DNA of 64,000 nucleotides. Source: Natrinema marinum. Its GTDB lineage: Archaea; Halobacteriota; Halobacteria; Halobacteriales; Natrialbaceae. The stretch spans positions 1,302,001 through 1,366,000 of the forward strand of contig NZ_CP100763.1 of assembly GCF_024296685.1 (NCBI RefSeq), read 5' to 3'. Both the position numbers and the translations under genes were made by a program. The notes beneath the pieces are model-generated. The model worked only from the letters and a program-made list of their open reading frames with translations, was not told where the DNA came from and searched no databases. Below are positions 25,604-33,429 of this stretch, in pieces; positions within the stretch are counted from its first letter, which is position 1, and each line of letters begins with the position of its first letter.

Positions 25604-27601
25604 ATGACCTACGAATCCCACCTCATCGAACTACCCGAAGACGCACCGTGGCACGAAAAGCCGGGCGAATCGATCCACAGACAGGGCGACACCGATCAGA
25701 TCCCCGAGGTAGACGTTACCGAAGAGGACCTTGGCGAAACGGGCGAGGACCCCACGAACTGGCTCATCATGGGCGGTTCGTACCAGTCCCAGCGCCACAC
25801 CACCGCCGACGTCATCACACCTGACAACGTCGATCAGCTCGAGACCGAGTATCGACTCGAGGTCGCGGACCATCCGAACGACTTCCAGGGGTCGCCGATC
25901 CTCGTCGACGGCGATCCGCCGATCATGTACGTCACGGTCGGGCCGGATCTGCTGTACGCGATCAACGCCCGGTCGGGCGAGATCCTCTGGCGGCACTTCT
26001 ATCGTCCTCTCGTCGGCGCGTCCGACACGACGCCGCCGGCCGAACGCGGCGCCGCCGTCCTCGGCGACACGGTCTACAAGAGCACGCTCGATCTGGGCGT
26101 CATCGCGATCGACCGCTACACCGGCGAGGAGCGGTGGTACTACAACGGCGCGGCTGCCTACCGCGGCGAGGTCGCCCAGGACGGCCCCATGCACGAGGAA
26201 CTGATGTGGGAACGCTCCCGCGGGACTACCTCCTCGTTCCCGCCGTTGATCTACGACGGGATGCTGATGAAAGGCAGCTTCGGCGGCGAGTTCGGCGTCA
26301 GCGGCTTCTTCGACGGCATCAGTCTCGAGGACGGCAGTCCGCAGTGGCGGGTCAACATGACGCCGCCCCACGAGTGGGTCGGCGAGTCCTGGGAACACGG
26401 CGGCGCGACCGCCTGGGCCTCCGGGGCGCTCGAGCCCGATTCGGGAACGGTCGTCATTCCGGCGGCCAACCCGGGGCCGTGGTACGGCACCGTCAGGCCG
26501 GGCTGGAACCCCTACTCCTGCGGGAAGGTCGCGGTCAATACCGAAGACGGCGAGTACCAGTGGCACCACCAGGACTCCCCCCACGACTGGTGGGACTACG
26601 ACTCGCCGAGCCCGCCGGTCGTCTTCGAGGCGGAGGTCGACGGCGAGACGAAGAACTTCGCGACCTGGCCCGGGAAGACCGGCTGGGTGTACACGGTCGA
26701 CATGGAAACCGGCCAGCTCCACCAGCGCAGCGACGAGTTCGTCCAGCACCTCAACACGTTCAACCTCCCGCCCTACGACGACCTCGAGAGCGCGCCGTGG
26801 ATCATGCCGGACCTCATCGGCGGCACGAATCCCCAGCCGAGCGCGTACGACCCCGAGACGCGGACGCTGGTCGTCAAGGGGACCAACTACCCGATCAAGT
26901 TCTCCTGGTTCGAAACGGAGTACCAGCCGGGCGAGATCTACATCGGGATGGACACCGTGCGCCGGACGGAGCCGGTCAAGGTGGAAGTAGGCGAACAGCG
27001 CGAGGGTGACGAGGTCGGCAACGAGCGCGCCGGAAACGAAACGGCCATCGGTAACGAAACGGCCATCGGTAACGAAACGACTCTCGGCAACGAGACTGCC
27101 GGAAACGAGACCGGCCTCGGCAACGAGACCGCTGGCAACGAGACGGGCGGTGATGGTGGCGATCTCCACGAGGATGCGGGAGACGACGGAGAAGAAGAGG
27201 AGGAGGAAGAGGAAGCGGAACCTGAAACGCAGTTCGCCGACGAGTCCGTCGAAGAGTGGAACCAGAACGCCGGCGTGATCGCCGGGATCGATCCGCTCAC
27301 CGGCGACGTGAAGTGGCAAAACTGGTTCAGCTGGCGGGTCGGCCCGCCGTGGGGCGGCTCGCTGACGACCGCGACCGGTGTGACCTTCGCCGGCGGTCCC
27401 GGCGGCTACCTCCACGCCTTCGACACCGAGTCGGGCGAACGGCTGTCGACCAACGTGGTCGGCAACCACGGCGTCGACGGCGCGCCGATCAGCTGGTACG
27501 ACCCCAACGAGGGGAAACAGTACGTCGCGATCACCGGCGGCGGCGGCAATCAGGTCAACGAAGAGGGCAACACGATCGCCGTCTACTCGCTCCAGGAGTA
27601 A
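25604..27601 (+). CDS. PQQ-dependent quinoprotein dehydrogenase, no own signal peptide
   Basis: A 665-residue eight-bladed propeller protein of the PQQ alcohol/glucose dehydrogenase type. Blade motifs include LLYAINARSGEILWRHFYRPL, GVIAIDRYTGEERWYY, WPGKTGWVYTVDMETGQLH, GVIAGIDPLTGDVKWQNWFSWRVGPPWGGSLTTATGVTFAGGPGGYLHAFDTESGERL. HHQDSPHDWWDYD matches the conserved family segment near the PQQ/Ca2+ site. The N-terminus (MTYESHLIELPED) has no Tat or Sec signal. Residues 477-514 hold seven Asn-Glu-Thr sequons, followed by an acidic Glu run (EEEEEEEE), inserted between blades as a disordered loop. The sequons imply an extracytoplasmic location, perhaps by co-export with the preceding Tat protein. 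Confidence 0.88.
   Translation: MTYESHLIELPEDAPWHEKPGESIHRQGDTDQIPEVDVTEEDLGETGEDPTNWLIMGGSYQSQRHTTADVITPDNVDQLETEYRLEVADHPNDFQGSPILVDGDPPIMYVTVGPDLLYAINARSGEILWRHFYRPLVGASDTTPPAERGAAVLGDTVYKSTLDLGVIAIDRYTGEERWYYNGAAAYRGEVAQDGPMHEELMWERSRGTTSSFPPLIYDGMLMKGSFGGEFGVSGFFDGISLEDGSPQWRVNMTPPHEWVGESWEHGGATAWASGALEPDSGTVVIPAANPGPWYGTVRPGWNPYSCGKVAVNTEDGEYQWHHQDSPHDWWDYDSPSPPVVFEAEVDGETKNFATWPGKTGWVYTVDMETGQLHQRSDEFVQHLNTFNLPPYDDLESAPWIMPDLIGGTNPQPSAYDPETRTLVVKGTNYPIKFSWFETEYQPGEIYIGMDTVRRTEPVKVEVGEQREGDEVGNERAGNETAIGNETAIGNETTLGNETAGNETGLGNETAGNETGGDGGDLHEDAGDDGEEEEEEEEAEPETQFADESVEEWNQNAGVIAGIDPLTGDVKWQNWFSWRVGPPWGGSLTTATGVTFAGGPGGYLHAFDTESGERLSTNVVGNHGVDGAPISWYDPNEGKQYVAITGGGGNQVNEEGNTIAVYSLQE
27032..27145 (+). 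repeat. Tandem Gly-Asn-Glu-Thr repeat inside the PQQ dehydrogenase
   Basis: The DNA encodes seven GNET units within 38 codons, separated by zero to two residues (AI, AI, TL, A, GL, A). Two adjacent 18-base units are identical at the DNA level (unit ggccatcggtaacgaaac). Each unit contains an N-x-T sequon, the target of archaeal AglB oligosaccharyltransferase. The block lies between propeller blades and is followed by a glutamate run. Confidence 0.85.
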
Positions 27602-27713
27602 CGCGGTCGAACAGTCGGTCGCCGACGGCGATTTTTTCGCGTCGAAATCGAAAGCCGCTAACACCGTCCGTCGCGATTGGACGCGCCGACTCGAGTAACG
27701 GAGCTGTCGGACT

Positions 27714-29900
27714 TTATCCGTCCGTTTCGTTCCCGGTCGCGGTCTCGTTTCCGCCTGCAGTCTCGTTTCCGCCTGCATCGTCGCCGCCCGCCATACCACC
27801 GCCGTCGCCACCGTTTCCGCCGTCGGCGGGGACGAGCCGATGGACCGCGCCGTCACCTTCGACCGTCGCCGTGGTCGTGGTGAGGACGTAGAGCTCGCCG
27901 TCGGCGCCCTCGCCGAAAGCGTACACGTAGCCGTTCGGTCGGCCGTCCTGTGCGGCCTCTCCCTCAAGCTGAATCTGTTCGATGGGCCACAGCCCGGCTC
28001 GAGCCGACTCCTGTGTCCCGCCGCCATCGCCGCCGTTCGCCCGGCCCTCTCCCGTCGGATGGAGGCCGTCGCCGCCGCCAGTTTCGTTTCCGTCAGTCTC
28101 GTTACTGGCGGTCTCGTTACCGGCGGTCTCGTTGTCACCGTCGTCCTCGGTCGGCGGATCGAGGAACATGTCCTCGAGATCCTCTCCACCGGCATCCTGC
28201 CAGTTCTCCGGCGGCCGAGCCACGAAAACGGTACCCGGACTCTCGCCGTCTAAACTCCAGTCCCCGAAGACGTACCCGCCCTCGAGACCGCCGATCTGGC
28301 CACCCTCGTAGAGGTAGCCGCCGATGATCGAGACGCCGATCTGATCGCCGACGACGCCGCCGCCCTGACGCGTTCCGTCGGCCGCGGCTTCACCGCCAGC
28401 GCCACCGTTCTCGGTCGCGTTACCGGTCGCGTTCCCGCCGTCGCCGCCGGCGTCCGGCGGTGACTGGATGGCCCCGAGCTCGTGGGGATACTCGAGGACG
28501 GGATCGAGCAGTTCCTCGCCGCCGCGAACGTCGTCGGGGGTGGTCTCCGGACACTGATCCGGCGGCGAGTTCGGCGTTTCAGTGCTGAAGCAGTAGGTCC
28601 CCTCCTTGACGTTCCAGCTGTAGTTGCCCCCCGCCCGCACGTGGTTGACGCTCTCGATCAGGTTCTGACCGACGTCCGCGGCGAGCAGTTCGCCGCCGGA
28701 GGTAAAGGACATCCCCCAGGGGTTGCGAAAGCCCCAGGCGTAGTATTCGGGGAGTTGGTCCCCCATATCGACGAGCGGGTTGTCGTCGGGGACGCCGTAC
28801 GGTCGGCCCTCCGACTCTCCGTCGACGTCGATCCGCAGGATGCCGCCGAGGTGGTTCTCCTCGGTGTCCTGCCCGTTGCCGCCCTCGTTGGCCTCGTACC
28901 AGTCCTGGACGTGGCCGAGGCCGACGTCGTTGGCCGCCCCGCCGTCGCCGGTCCCGACGTAGAGGTAGCCGTCGGGGCCGAACGCGAGCGCGCCGGAGTT
29001 GTGGTTGAACTGCGGCTCCGGCAGCTCGAGCAGTCGGCGCTCCGACTCGGGGTCGGCGGTCGCGTTGTCGTCACCCGTGGTCTGGTACTCCGCGAGGACG
29101 AACGTGTGGTCGTAGTCCTCGGGCATGTCGTCCCCTAACGGTGCGCTGTACCGGATGTAGAAGCGCCCGTTCTCGGCGAAGTCGGGATGGAAGGCGAGCC
29201 CGAGCAGACCGCGCTCGTCGAAGTCCATGAACTCGATAAGTTGGTCCGAAACGTCGAGGAACGGCTCCTCCTGTAACCCGTCCGGGCCGTGGACGTAGAT
29301 CTGGCCGGTCTGATCGGTGATGAACCGCCGATCGGCGTCCTCGTCGGCGACCGTCATGCTCGTCGGCGTCGTCAGCGAGCCTTCGGCGACCGTCTCGAGG
29401 CCGACGGTCGGGCCCTGGCCGATGTACTGTCCCGGTTGTTCGGCCCCGGTGGCGCCGTCGGCGCCCGCGTCGGTGAACTCGATGTCGCCGCGCATCGAGA
29501 CCGGGTGTGGGCCACAGTAGTACTGAGCCATCCCGTCCTGAGCAGTGAACTCGACCGTCTGAGTCGTGCCGGCACCCGCGACGATCTCCGTGGAAACGAA
29601 CTGTTCGTCGCCGCCCTCGCTCTCGATGTTGAAGTTGTGCCCCGCGCCGTCGAGGTTCTCCCACGTGAGCGTATACGTTTCGCCCTCGACGAGGGTGAGC
29701 GTCGGATTTCGTTCCTCTGCGATCGCGTCGGGTTCCATGCCGATCCAGCCGCTGATCCGGCCGCCGATTCGGATCTCGTTCGGTAGTCCCTCCTGCTGGG
29801 CCGCTCCGGGTAACGCCAGACCCGCGACGGAGAGCGCCGCGGACGAGCGGAGAACGTTCCGCCTCGAAATCGCCGATTTGTCGTCGTTGTTCCGTGTCAT
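27714..29900 (-). CDS. Secreted cupredoxin-glucose/sorbosone dehydrogenase fusion
   Basis: A 728-residue Tat-exported protein. Residues 1-35 are the signal (SRRNVLRSSAALSVAGLALPGAA). Residues about 45-150 form a halocyanin-like cupredoxin domain with copper ligands H88 (GHNFNI), C129, H132 and M136 (YYCGPHPVSM). From about 185 it is a GSDH/soluble PQQ glucose dehydrogenase propeller (MDFDERGLLGLAFHPDFAENGRFYI, HNSGALAFGPDGYLYVGTGDGG, YAWGFRNPWGMSF, HVRAGGNYSWNVKEG). N-x-T sequons cluster near residues 480-500 (NATGNATENG), 580-600 (NETAGNETASNETDGNET) and the extreme C-terminus. The copper domain probably takes electrons from the PQQ site. It converges with the PQQ dehydrogenase gene. Confidence 0.9.
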   Translation of the reverse strand: MTRNNDDKSAISRRNVLRSSAALSVAGLALPGAAQQEGLPNEIRIGGRISGWIGMEPDAIAEERNPTLTLVEGETYTLTWENLDGAGHNFNIESEGGDEQFVSTEIVAGAGTTQTVEFTAQDGMAQYYCGPHPVSMRGDIEFTDAGADGATGAEQPGQYIGQGPTVGLETVAEGSLTTPTSMTVADEDADRRFITDQTGQIYVHGPDGLQEEPFLDVSDQLIEFMDFDERGLLGLAFHPDFAENGRFYIRYSAPLGDDMPEDYDHTFVLAEYQTTGDDNATADPESERRLLELPEPQFNHNSGALAFGPDGYLYVGTGDGGAANDVGLGHVQDWYEANEGGNGQDTEENHLGGILRIDVDGESEGRPYGVPDDNPLVDMGDQLPEYYAWGFRNPWGMSFTSGGELLAADVGQNLIESVNHVRAGGNYSWNVKEGTYCFSTETPNSPPDQCPETTPDDVRGGEELLDPVLEYPHELGAIQSPPDAGGDGGNATGNATENGGAGGEAAADGTRQGGGVVGDQIGVSIIGGYLYEGGQIGGLEGGYVFGDWSLDGESPGTVFVARPPENWQDAGGEDLEDMFLDPPTEDDGDNETAGNETASNETDGNETGGGDGLHPTGEGRANGGDGGGTQESARAGLWPIEQIQLEGEAAQDGRPNGYVYAFGEGADGELYVLTTTTATVEGDGAVHRLVPADGGNGGDGGGMAGGDDAGGNETAGGNETATGNETDG

Positions 29901-30158
29901 AGTCTCAGTACGCCGCGCCGGATATCGATCCGGATCACCCTGCGTACCGCATAGCGTAGTGTCGATATCGCGCAATAAACCGGATCGATCGTTCCCTACT
30001 CAAGATCGACTTGTCAGAACGCTGGATTCCTAATAGCTGTTTATCGCGTCTCAACTCCGTCTTTCGACACCTAATCGTGCACACACTGATCCGCGTACGA
30101 TCTCCCATCGACCGGGAACCGAGCGTAACGCGGTCGGCGGCGAGTTCCCGCACGCGAC

Positions 30159-31235
30159 TCAGAGGTAGTTCGCGATCCAGTAGGCGACGTAGCAACCGAT
30201 CAACACGCCGCTGCCGACGCGAGTGACGCGGCCACGCTCGAGTAGGATCGTCACCACGAGAAGACTACCGGCGAAGAACGGCCAGTGAAGTGTCAGCACG
30301 TCGCCGCCGGTGGCGACGGGGTGGAGCAGTGCGATGAGGCCGACGTTGGCCGTCATGTAGAAGACCGTGCTGCCAACGACGTTCCCTACGGCGAGTTCCG
30401 GCCGTCCCTGACGAACGGGCTCGACCGTGAGCGCGAGTTCCTCGAGCGAGGCGATGAAGCTCAACACCGTCGCGCCGAAGGCCAACCCCGTGATGCCAAA
30501 CGCCACGAAGATGCCCTCGGCGCTGTACACCGTCAGCCCCGAGCCGATCGTCATCCCGACCGCCGCGAGCACGGCTACCAGTAGGGAGACGTATCCGCTT
30601 CGGTCCTCGAGCGAGGGGACGAACTCGTCGAGGTCGAGGTCGATATCTAGATTGCTCTCCCGTGTCGCTCGGCTCGCCCTGTCGCCGCCGTCGGTCGCCT
30701 CCGCGGTCGGATCCGCGCCCCGTTCCGCCTCGAGGTCGACCACTTCCTGCACTTCCTCGGCGAGCAGGTACGTCGTCTCGGAGCGGCGCTCGCGCCAGAA
30801 GATGTAGGCCAGCAGCGGAACGAACAGGGCGACGAGAGCCATGCCCTCGAGGAGGTCGATCGTCCCACCGATCGACAGCGCGAACGCCGGGACGGGCGCG
30901 AGTACGAGCACGAGCAGGTACGCACGCGGCACGTCCATCCGAAACGGTACCAAGAGCCCCGCCAGCCCGACCGCGACGGTGAGGACGAACAGCGACTCGC
31001 CGAAGACGGTCCCGAGCGCCAGCCCGGGCAGGTCGACCACCGCCGCGGTCACCCCGAGCACGGCGTTCTCGAGGTCGACGCCGGCCAGTACGACAGCGAG
31101 GAAAAAGCCCGAGATCCCGAGCGAGACGGCGCTCTGGGCGACCGCCTCGATGAAGACTTCGACGCACCAGATGACCAGCACGACGCCGACGACAAACACG
31201 GCGATCAGGGCCACCAGCGAACTCGGGCCGACCAT
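30159..31235 (-). CDS. Sodium/calcium exchanger-like membrane protein, variant alpha motifs
   Basis: A 358-residue membrane protein with about ten helices in two halves around an acidic central loop (residues about 165-195). It is homologous to Na+/Ca2+ exchangers: the second half reads FIASLEELALTVEPVRQGRPELAVGNVVGSTVFY, aligning with the alpha-2 repeat where GTSLPE is usual. The GTS-P residues are lost, while the Glu and the GNVxGS helix are kept. The first half has GVDLENAVLG in the alpha-1 position. The ion is therefore uncertain. It is adjacent to and on the same strand as a paralogue (31294-32532), 58 bases downstream of it. Confidence 0.8.
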   Translation of the reverse strand: MVGPSSLVALIAVFVVGVVLVIWCVEVFIEAVAQSAVSLGISGFFLAVVLAGVDLENAVLGVTAAVVDLPGLALGTVFGESLFVLTVAVGLAGLLVPFRMDVPRAYLLVLVLAPVPAFALSIGGTIDLLEGMALVALFVPLLAYIFWRERRSETTYLLAEEVQEVVDLEAERGADPTAEATDGGDRASRATRESNLDIDLDLDEFVPSLEDRSGYVSLLVAVLAAVGMTIGSGLTVYSAEGIFVAFGITGLAFGATVLSFIASLEELALTVEPVRQGRPELAVGNVVGSTVFYMTANVGLIALLHPVATGGDVLTLHWPFFAGSLLVVTILLERGRVTRVGSGVLIGCYVAYWIANYL

Positions 31236-31293
31236 GACTCCCCGCTACCTCGGCAACGCACTTAGTTACCGACCGCTGTCACGTCACCGGAGC

Positions 31294-32532
31294 TCAGCCG
31301 CCGATCGGAACGCCCCCGAATACGACGATCGCGCTCAGCCAGTAGACGACGTAACAGCTTCCGAGCAACACGCCGTGCCACCGTTTCAATTCGCCCTGGT
31401 GGAGGAAGTACGCGGCCAGCGCCGTCACGACGATCACTGATGGGAGGTGAAACGTCAGCACGGAGCGAGAGACCTCGAGTTCGCTCAAGAGCATGATGAC
31501 GCCGACGTTACCGGTGACCGAGAAGAGGACGCTCCCGATGACGTTGCCGACGCCGATCTCGGGGACGCCCCGTCGAACCGGCTCGATCGTCAGCATCACG
31601 TCCTCGAAGGTGAGAATCATCGTGAGGACGGTCGCGCCGAAGACGGTCTCGTCGATACCGAACCCCTCGACGACGGCCTCCGACCCCGCCTCGAGCAACA
31701 TCGAGGCGAAGACGATGCCGGCCAGCGCGAGGACGGCCAGACCGAGCCAGAGCCACCCCGCGGCCGCACGATCGCCGACTAGGCGTTCCTCGGGAATCTC
31801 GGGGAGCGAGGCTGGGACCGTCATCCCGCCGTCTGCCACCCCGCCGTCGGCCTGTATCTCCTCACCGAGTTCGGTGTTCCGAAACACCGGCGTCTCGCGC
31901 CGGGATTCGCGAGCGATGATGTAGCCGAACACCAAGGCGAACGCGCCGAGCAACAGGAGTCCGTGACCGAACGTCAGCGTCCCGGCGAGGACGAACGGAA
32001 TCAAGAGGAACGGTGCCAGCGCGAACAGTACGACGTAATCAGTCGGTAGGTCGACCGGGAACGGCCTGATGATCGCGGCGAGGGCGAGCGTCGCGCCGAC
32101 GATCGCCAGTCCGGTTCCTAGCGCGGTCCCGAGGGCGGCGCCCTCCAGACCGCCGGCCGACAGCACCAGAGCGAACACCGTGTCGTCGAACTCGAAGCCG
32201 GTGAACACGATCGCGAGCGCGAACAGCGAGAGCTGCAAGCCAAACGCCGCGCGAGTCAGGTAGCTGATCAACTTCTCGACGCAGACCGTCAGGAAGATTC
32301 CACCCAGCGCCAAAACGAGGACCGCGCCGATCGTTCCCTGCCCGTCCACGAAGCCCTCGATGACTCCCTCGAGGCCGCTCTCGCCTTCTTCGTCTTCCAC
32401 AGCACCGCCGTCGTCTACCTGTGCGATCGCCGGTGCGACCGGAACCGCGACGAGAACCGCCGCGACGAACAAGCCGACGAGGTGCCGCCGAGACGGCCGG
32501 CGTAGCGCGGTCTCGATGCGGGATCGCAGCAT
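31294..32532 (-). CDS. Sodium/calcium exchanger-like membrane protein with signal sequence
   Basis: A 412-residue paralogue of the next gene (30159-31235). It adds an N-terminal cleavable-looking signal (residues 16-38, HLVGLFVAAVLVAVPVAPAIA) and an acidic extracytoplasmic segment (VDDGGAVEDEEGESGLEG) before the exchanger domain. Alpha-2 reads LTMILTFEDVMLTIEPVRRGVPEIGVGNVIGSVLF, keeping an acidic pair but not GTSxPE; alpha-1 reads VFTGFEFDDTVF. A cytoplasmic loop near residues 225-255 separates the halves. A palindrome lies 12 bases upstream of the ATG, and a divergent-looking ArsR-type gene sits on the same strand before it. The pair may be cotranscribed. Confidence 0.8.
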   Translation of the reverse strand: MLRSRIETALRRPSRRHLVGLFVAAVLVAVPVAPAIAQVDDGGAVEDEEGESGLEGVIEGFVDGQGTIGAVLVLALGGIFLTVCVEKLISYLTRAAFGLQLSLFALAIVFTGFEFDDTVFALVLSAGGLEGAALGTALGTGLAIVGATLALAAIIRPFPVDLPTDYVVLFALAPFLLIPFVLAGTLTFGHGLLLLGAFALVFGYIIARESRRETPVFRNTELGEEIQADGGVADGGMTVPASLPEIPEERLVGDRAAAGWLWLGLAVLALAGIVFASMLLEAGSEAVVEGFGIDETVFGATVLTMILTFEDVMLTIEPVRRGVPEIGVGNVIGSVLFSVTGNVGVIMLLSELEVSRSVLTFHLPSVIVVTALAAYFLHQGELKRWHGVLLGSCYVVYWLSAIVVFGGVPIGG

Positions 32533-32544
32533 GTTGGTGTCCCA

Positions 32545-32570
32545 TGTTAACTATCGGCATATAGCTAACA
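32545..32570. promoter_or_regulatory. 26-base palindrome over the exchanger promoter
   Basis: The arms TGTTA-x-CTAT and ATAG-x-TAACA pair at ten of the outer eleven... positions 1-5 and 7-10 from each end match, with one internal mismatch. It ends 12 bases from the start codon of the exchanger gene at 32532 and covers its TATA-like stretch (minus strand gctatatg). This is the layout of a repressor site. The ArsR-like gene next door is the obvious candidate binder, by inference. Confidence 0.55.
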
Positions 32571-32665
32571 GTCCGGGGAGAGACGTTCACGGGAAATCTA
32601 TACACGCGTCTCGTCGGAGCCCCCGCCGCGGTCGCCGCGAGAGGTGGCCGCAAAACGGGGCACGA

Positions 32666-32953
32666 CTAGCCGTCGGCCGACTCGTCGAGATCGTCTGCCT
32701 GCAACACGAACGTACGCTCCGGCGGCGGGGCGATCTGAAGCTCGATCGCGGCATCGAGTTCGTAGTACTTCCGGTTGCCCCGTCTGTAGTGGCTGACCAG
32801 TCCCTCCTCCTCGAGCGTCGAGAGGTGATGAACGGCCGTCTTGCCGTCCATACCGACGGCCTCCGTGAGTTCCGAGACGTACATCGGCTTCCGCGAGAGC
32901 TCCCTGAGTATCGCCAGCCGCGTTCCGTTTCCCAGGGCGTCGATGAGGCCCAT
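32666..32953 (-). CDS. ArsR-family winged-helix regulator
   Basis: A 95-residue regulator with the classic ArsR-type fold: MGLIDALGNGTRLAILRELSRKPMYVSELTEAVGMDGKTAVHHLSTLEEEGLVSHYRRGNRKYYELDAAIEL. Helix 3 and the recognition helix (DGKTAVHHLSTLEEEGLV) and the wing (RRGNRKYYEL) are clear. No Cys-based metal site is present, so sensing may be through another ligand or through partners. It lies 133 bases upstream of the exchanger pair on the same strand and may control the 26-base palindrome between them. Confidence 0.85.
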   Translation of the reverse strand: MGLIDALGNGTRLAILRELSRKPMYVSELTEAVGMDGKTAVHHLSTLEEEGLVSHYRRGNRKYYELDAAIELQIAPPPERTFVLQADDLDESADG

Positions 32954-33123
32954 ATCCGGCGATTGCGCGATCCAGCTCGAGAAAGGTTTCGCCGATTCTC
33001 ACCTCGAGCGGCCCGCGATCGGTAATCGTCGCTCCCGACTGCGAGAACGACCCGTCCGCCGACGCCCGACGTATCGCGTCCGGTGAACGGGGCTTTATCG
33101 GCGTTCACGTGGTACCAATTCGC

Positions 33124-33429
33124 ATGGGCGACCGCGTCAATGTTCCGGACGATCGGACCAGCGACCGGCGGACGATCACGAGCGGCTTCTTCGAACAGGA
33201 AGTCTACCTCTCGAGCGAGGAGACGGCGGCCTTCCTCCACGACCTCGCCGATCAGCTCGAGGGCGGGTCGTTCACGATCTCCGCTTCCGAGTGGGAGATC
33301 CCCTTCGACTACAGCGACCCCGTCGAGGTCGAGATCGAGTTTTCCCAGCAACGCGAACGGGAACTCGAGATCGAACTCGAGTTCACGGAGCCAAGCGGCG
33401 GCGACGAGCTGTCGGTCCGCGAGGGGTAG
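33124..33429 (+). CDS. Amphi-Trp domain-containing protein
   Basis: A 101-residue protein. The central portion EVYLSSEETAAFLHDLADQLEGGSFTISASEWEIPFDYSDPVEVEIEFSQQRERELEIELEF matches the amphi-Trp domain, a short family in haloarchaea and some bacteria with a conserved Trp in a beta-strand. The function is unknown. The Met at 33124 (MGDRVNVPDD) was preferred to an upstream Met because of its distance from the presumed promoter. Its stop codon abuts the stop of the convergent HTH/THI5 gene with no intervening base. Confidence 0.82.
   Translation: MGDRVNVPDDRTSDRRTITSGFFEQEVYLSSEETAAFLHDLADQLEGGSFTISASEWEIPFDYSDPVEVEIEFSQQRERELEIELEFTEPSGGDELSVREG

Noticed and set aside
27032-27145. CRISPR-like or other DNA repeat array
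   Set aside because: The repeats are in frame, encode GNET sequons within a propeller protein and have no spacers of array type. They are a protein-level repeat.
25631-28195. Long open frame of 854 codons on the minus strand opposite the PQQ dehydrogenase
   Set aside because: It runs antisense through a gene with clear PQQ motifs and into the GSDH gene. Its composition is Arg/Val-rich without any family motif. Long antisense frames are common in high-GC haloarchaeal genes.
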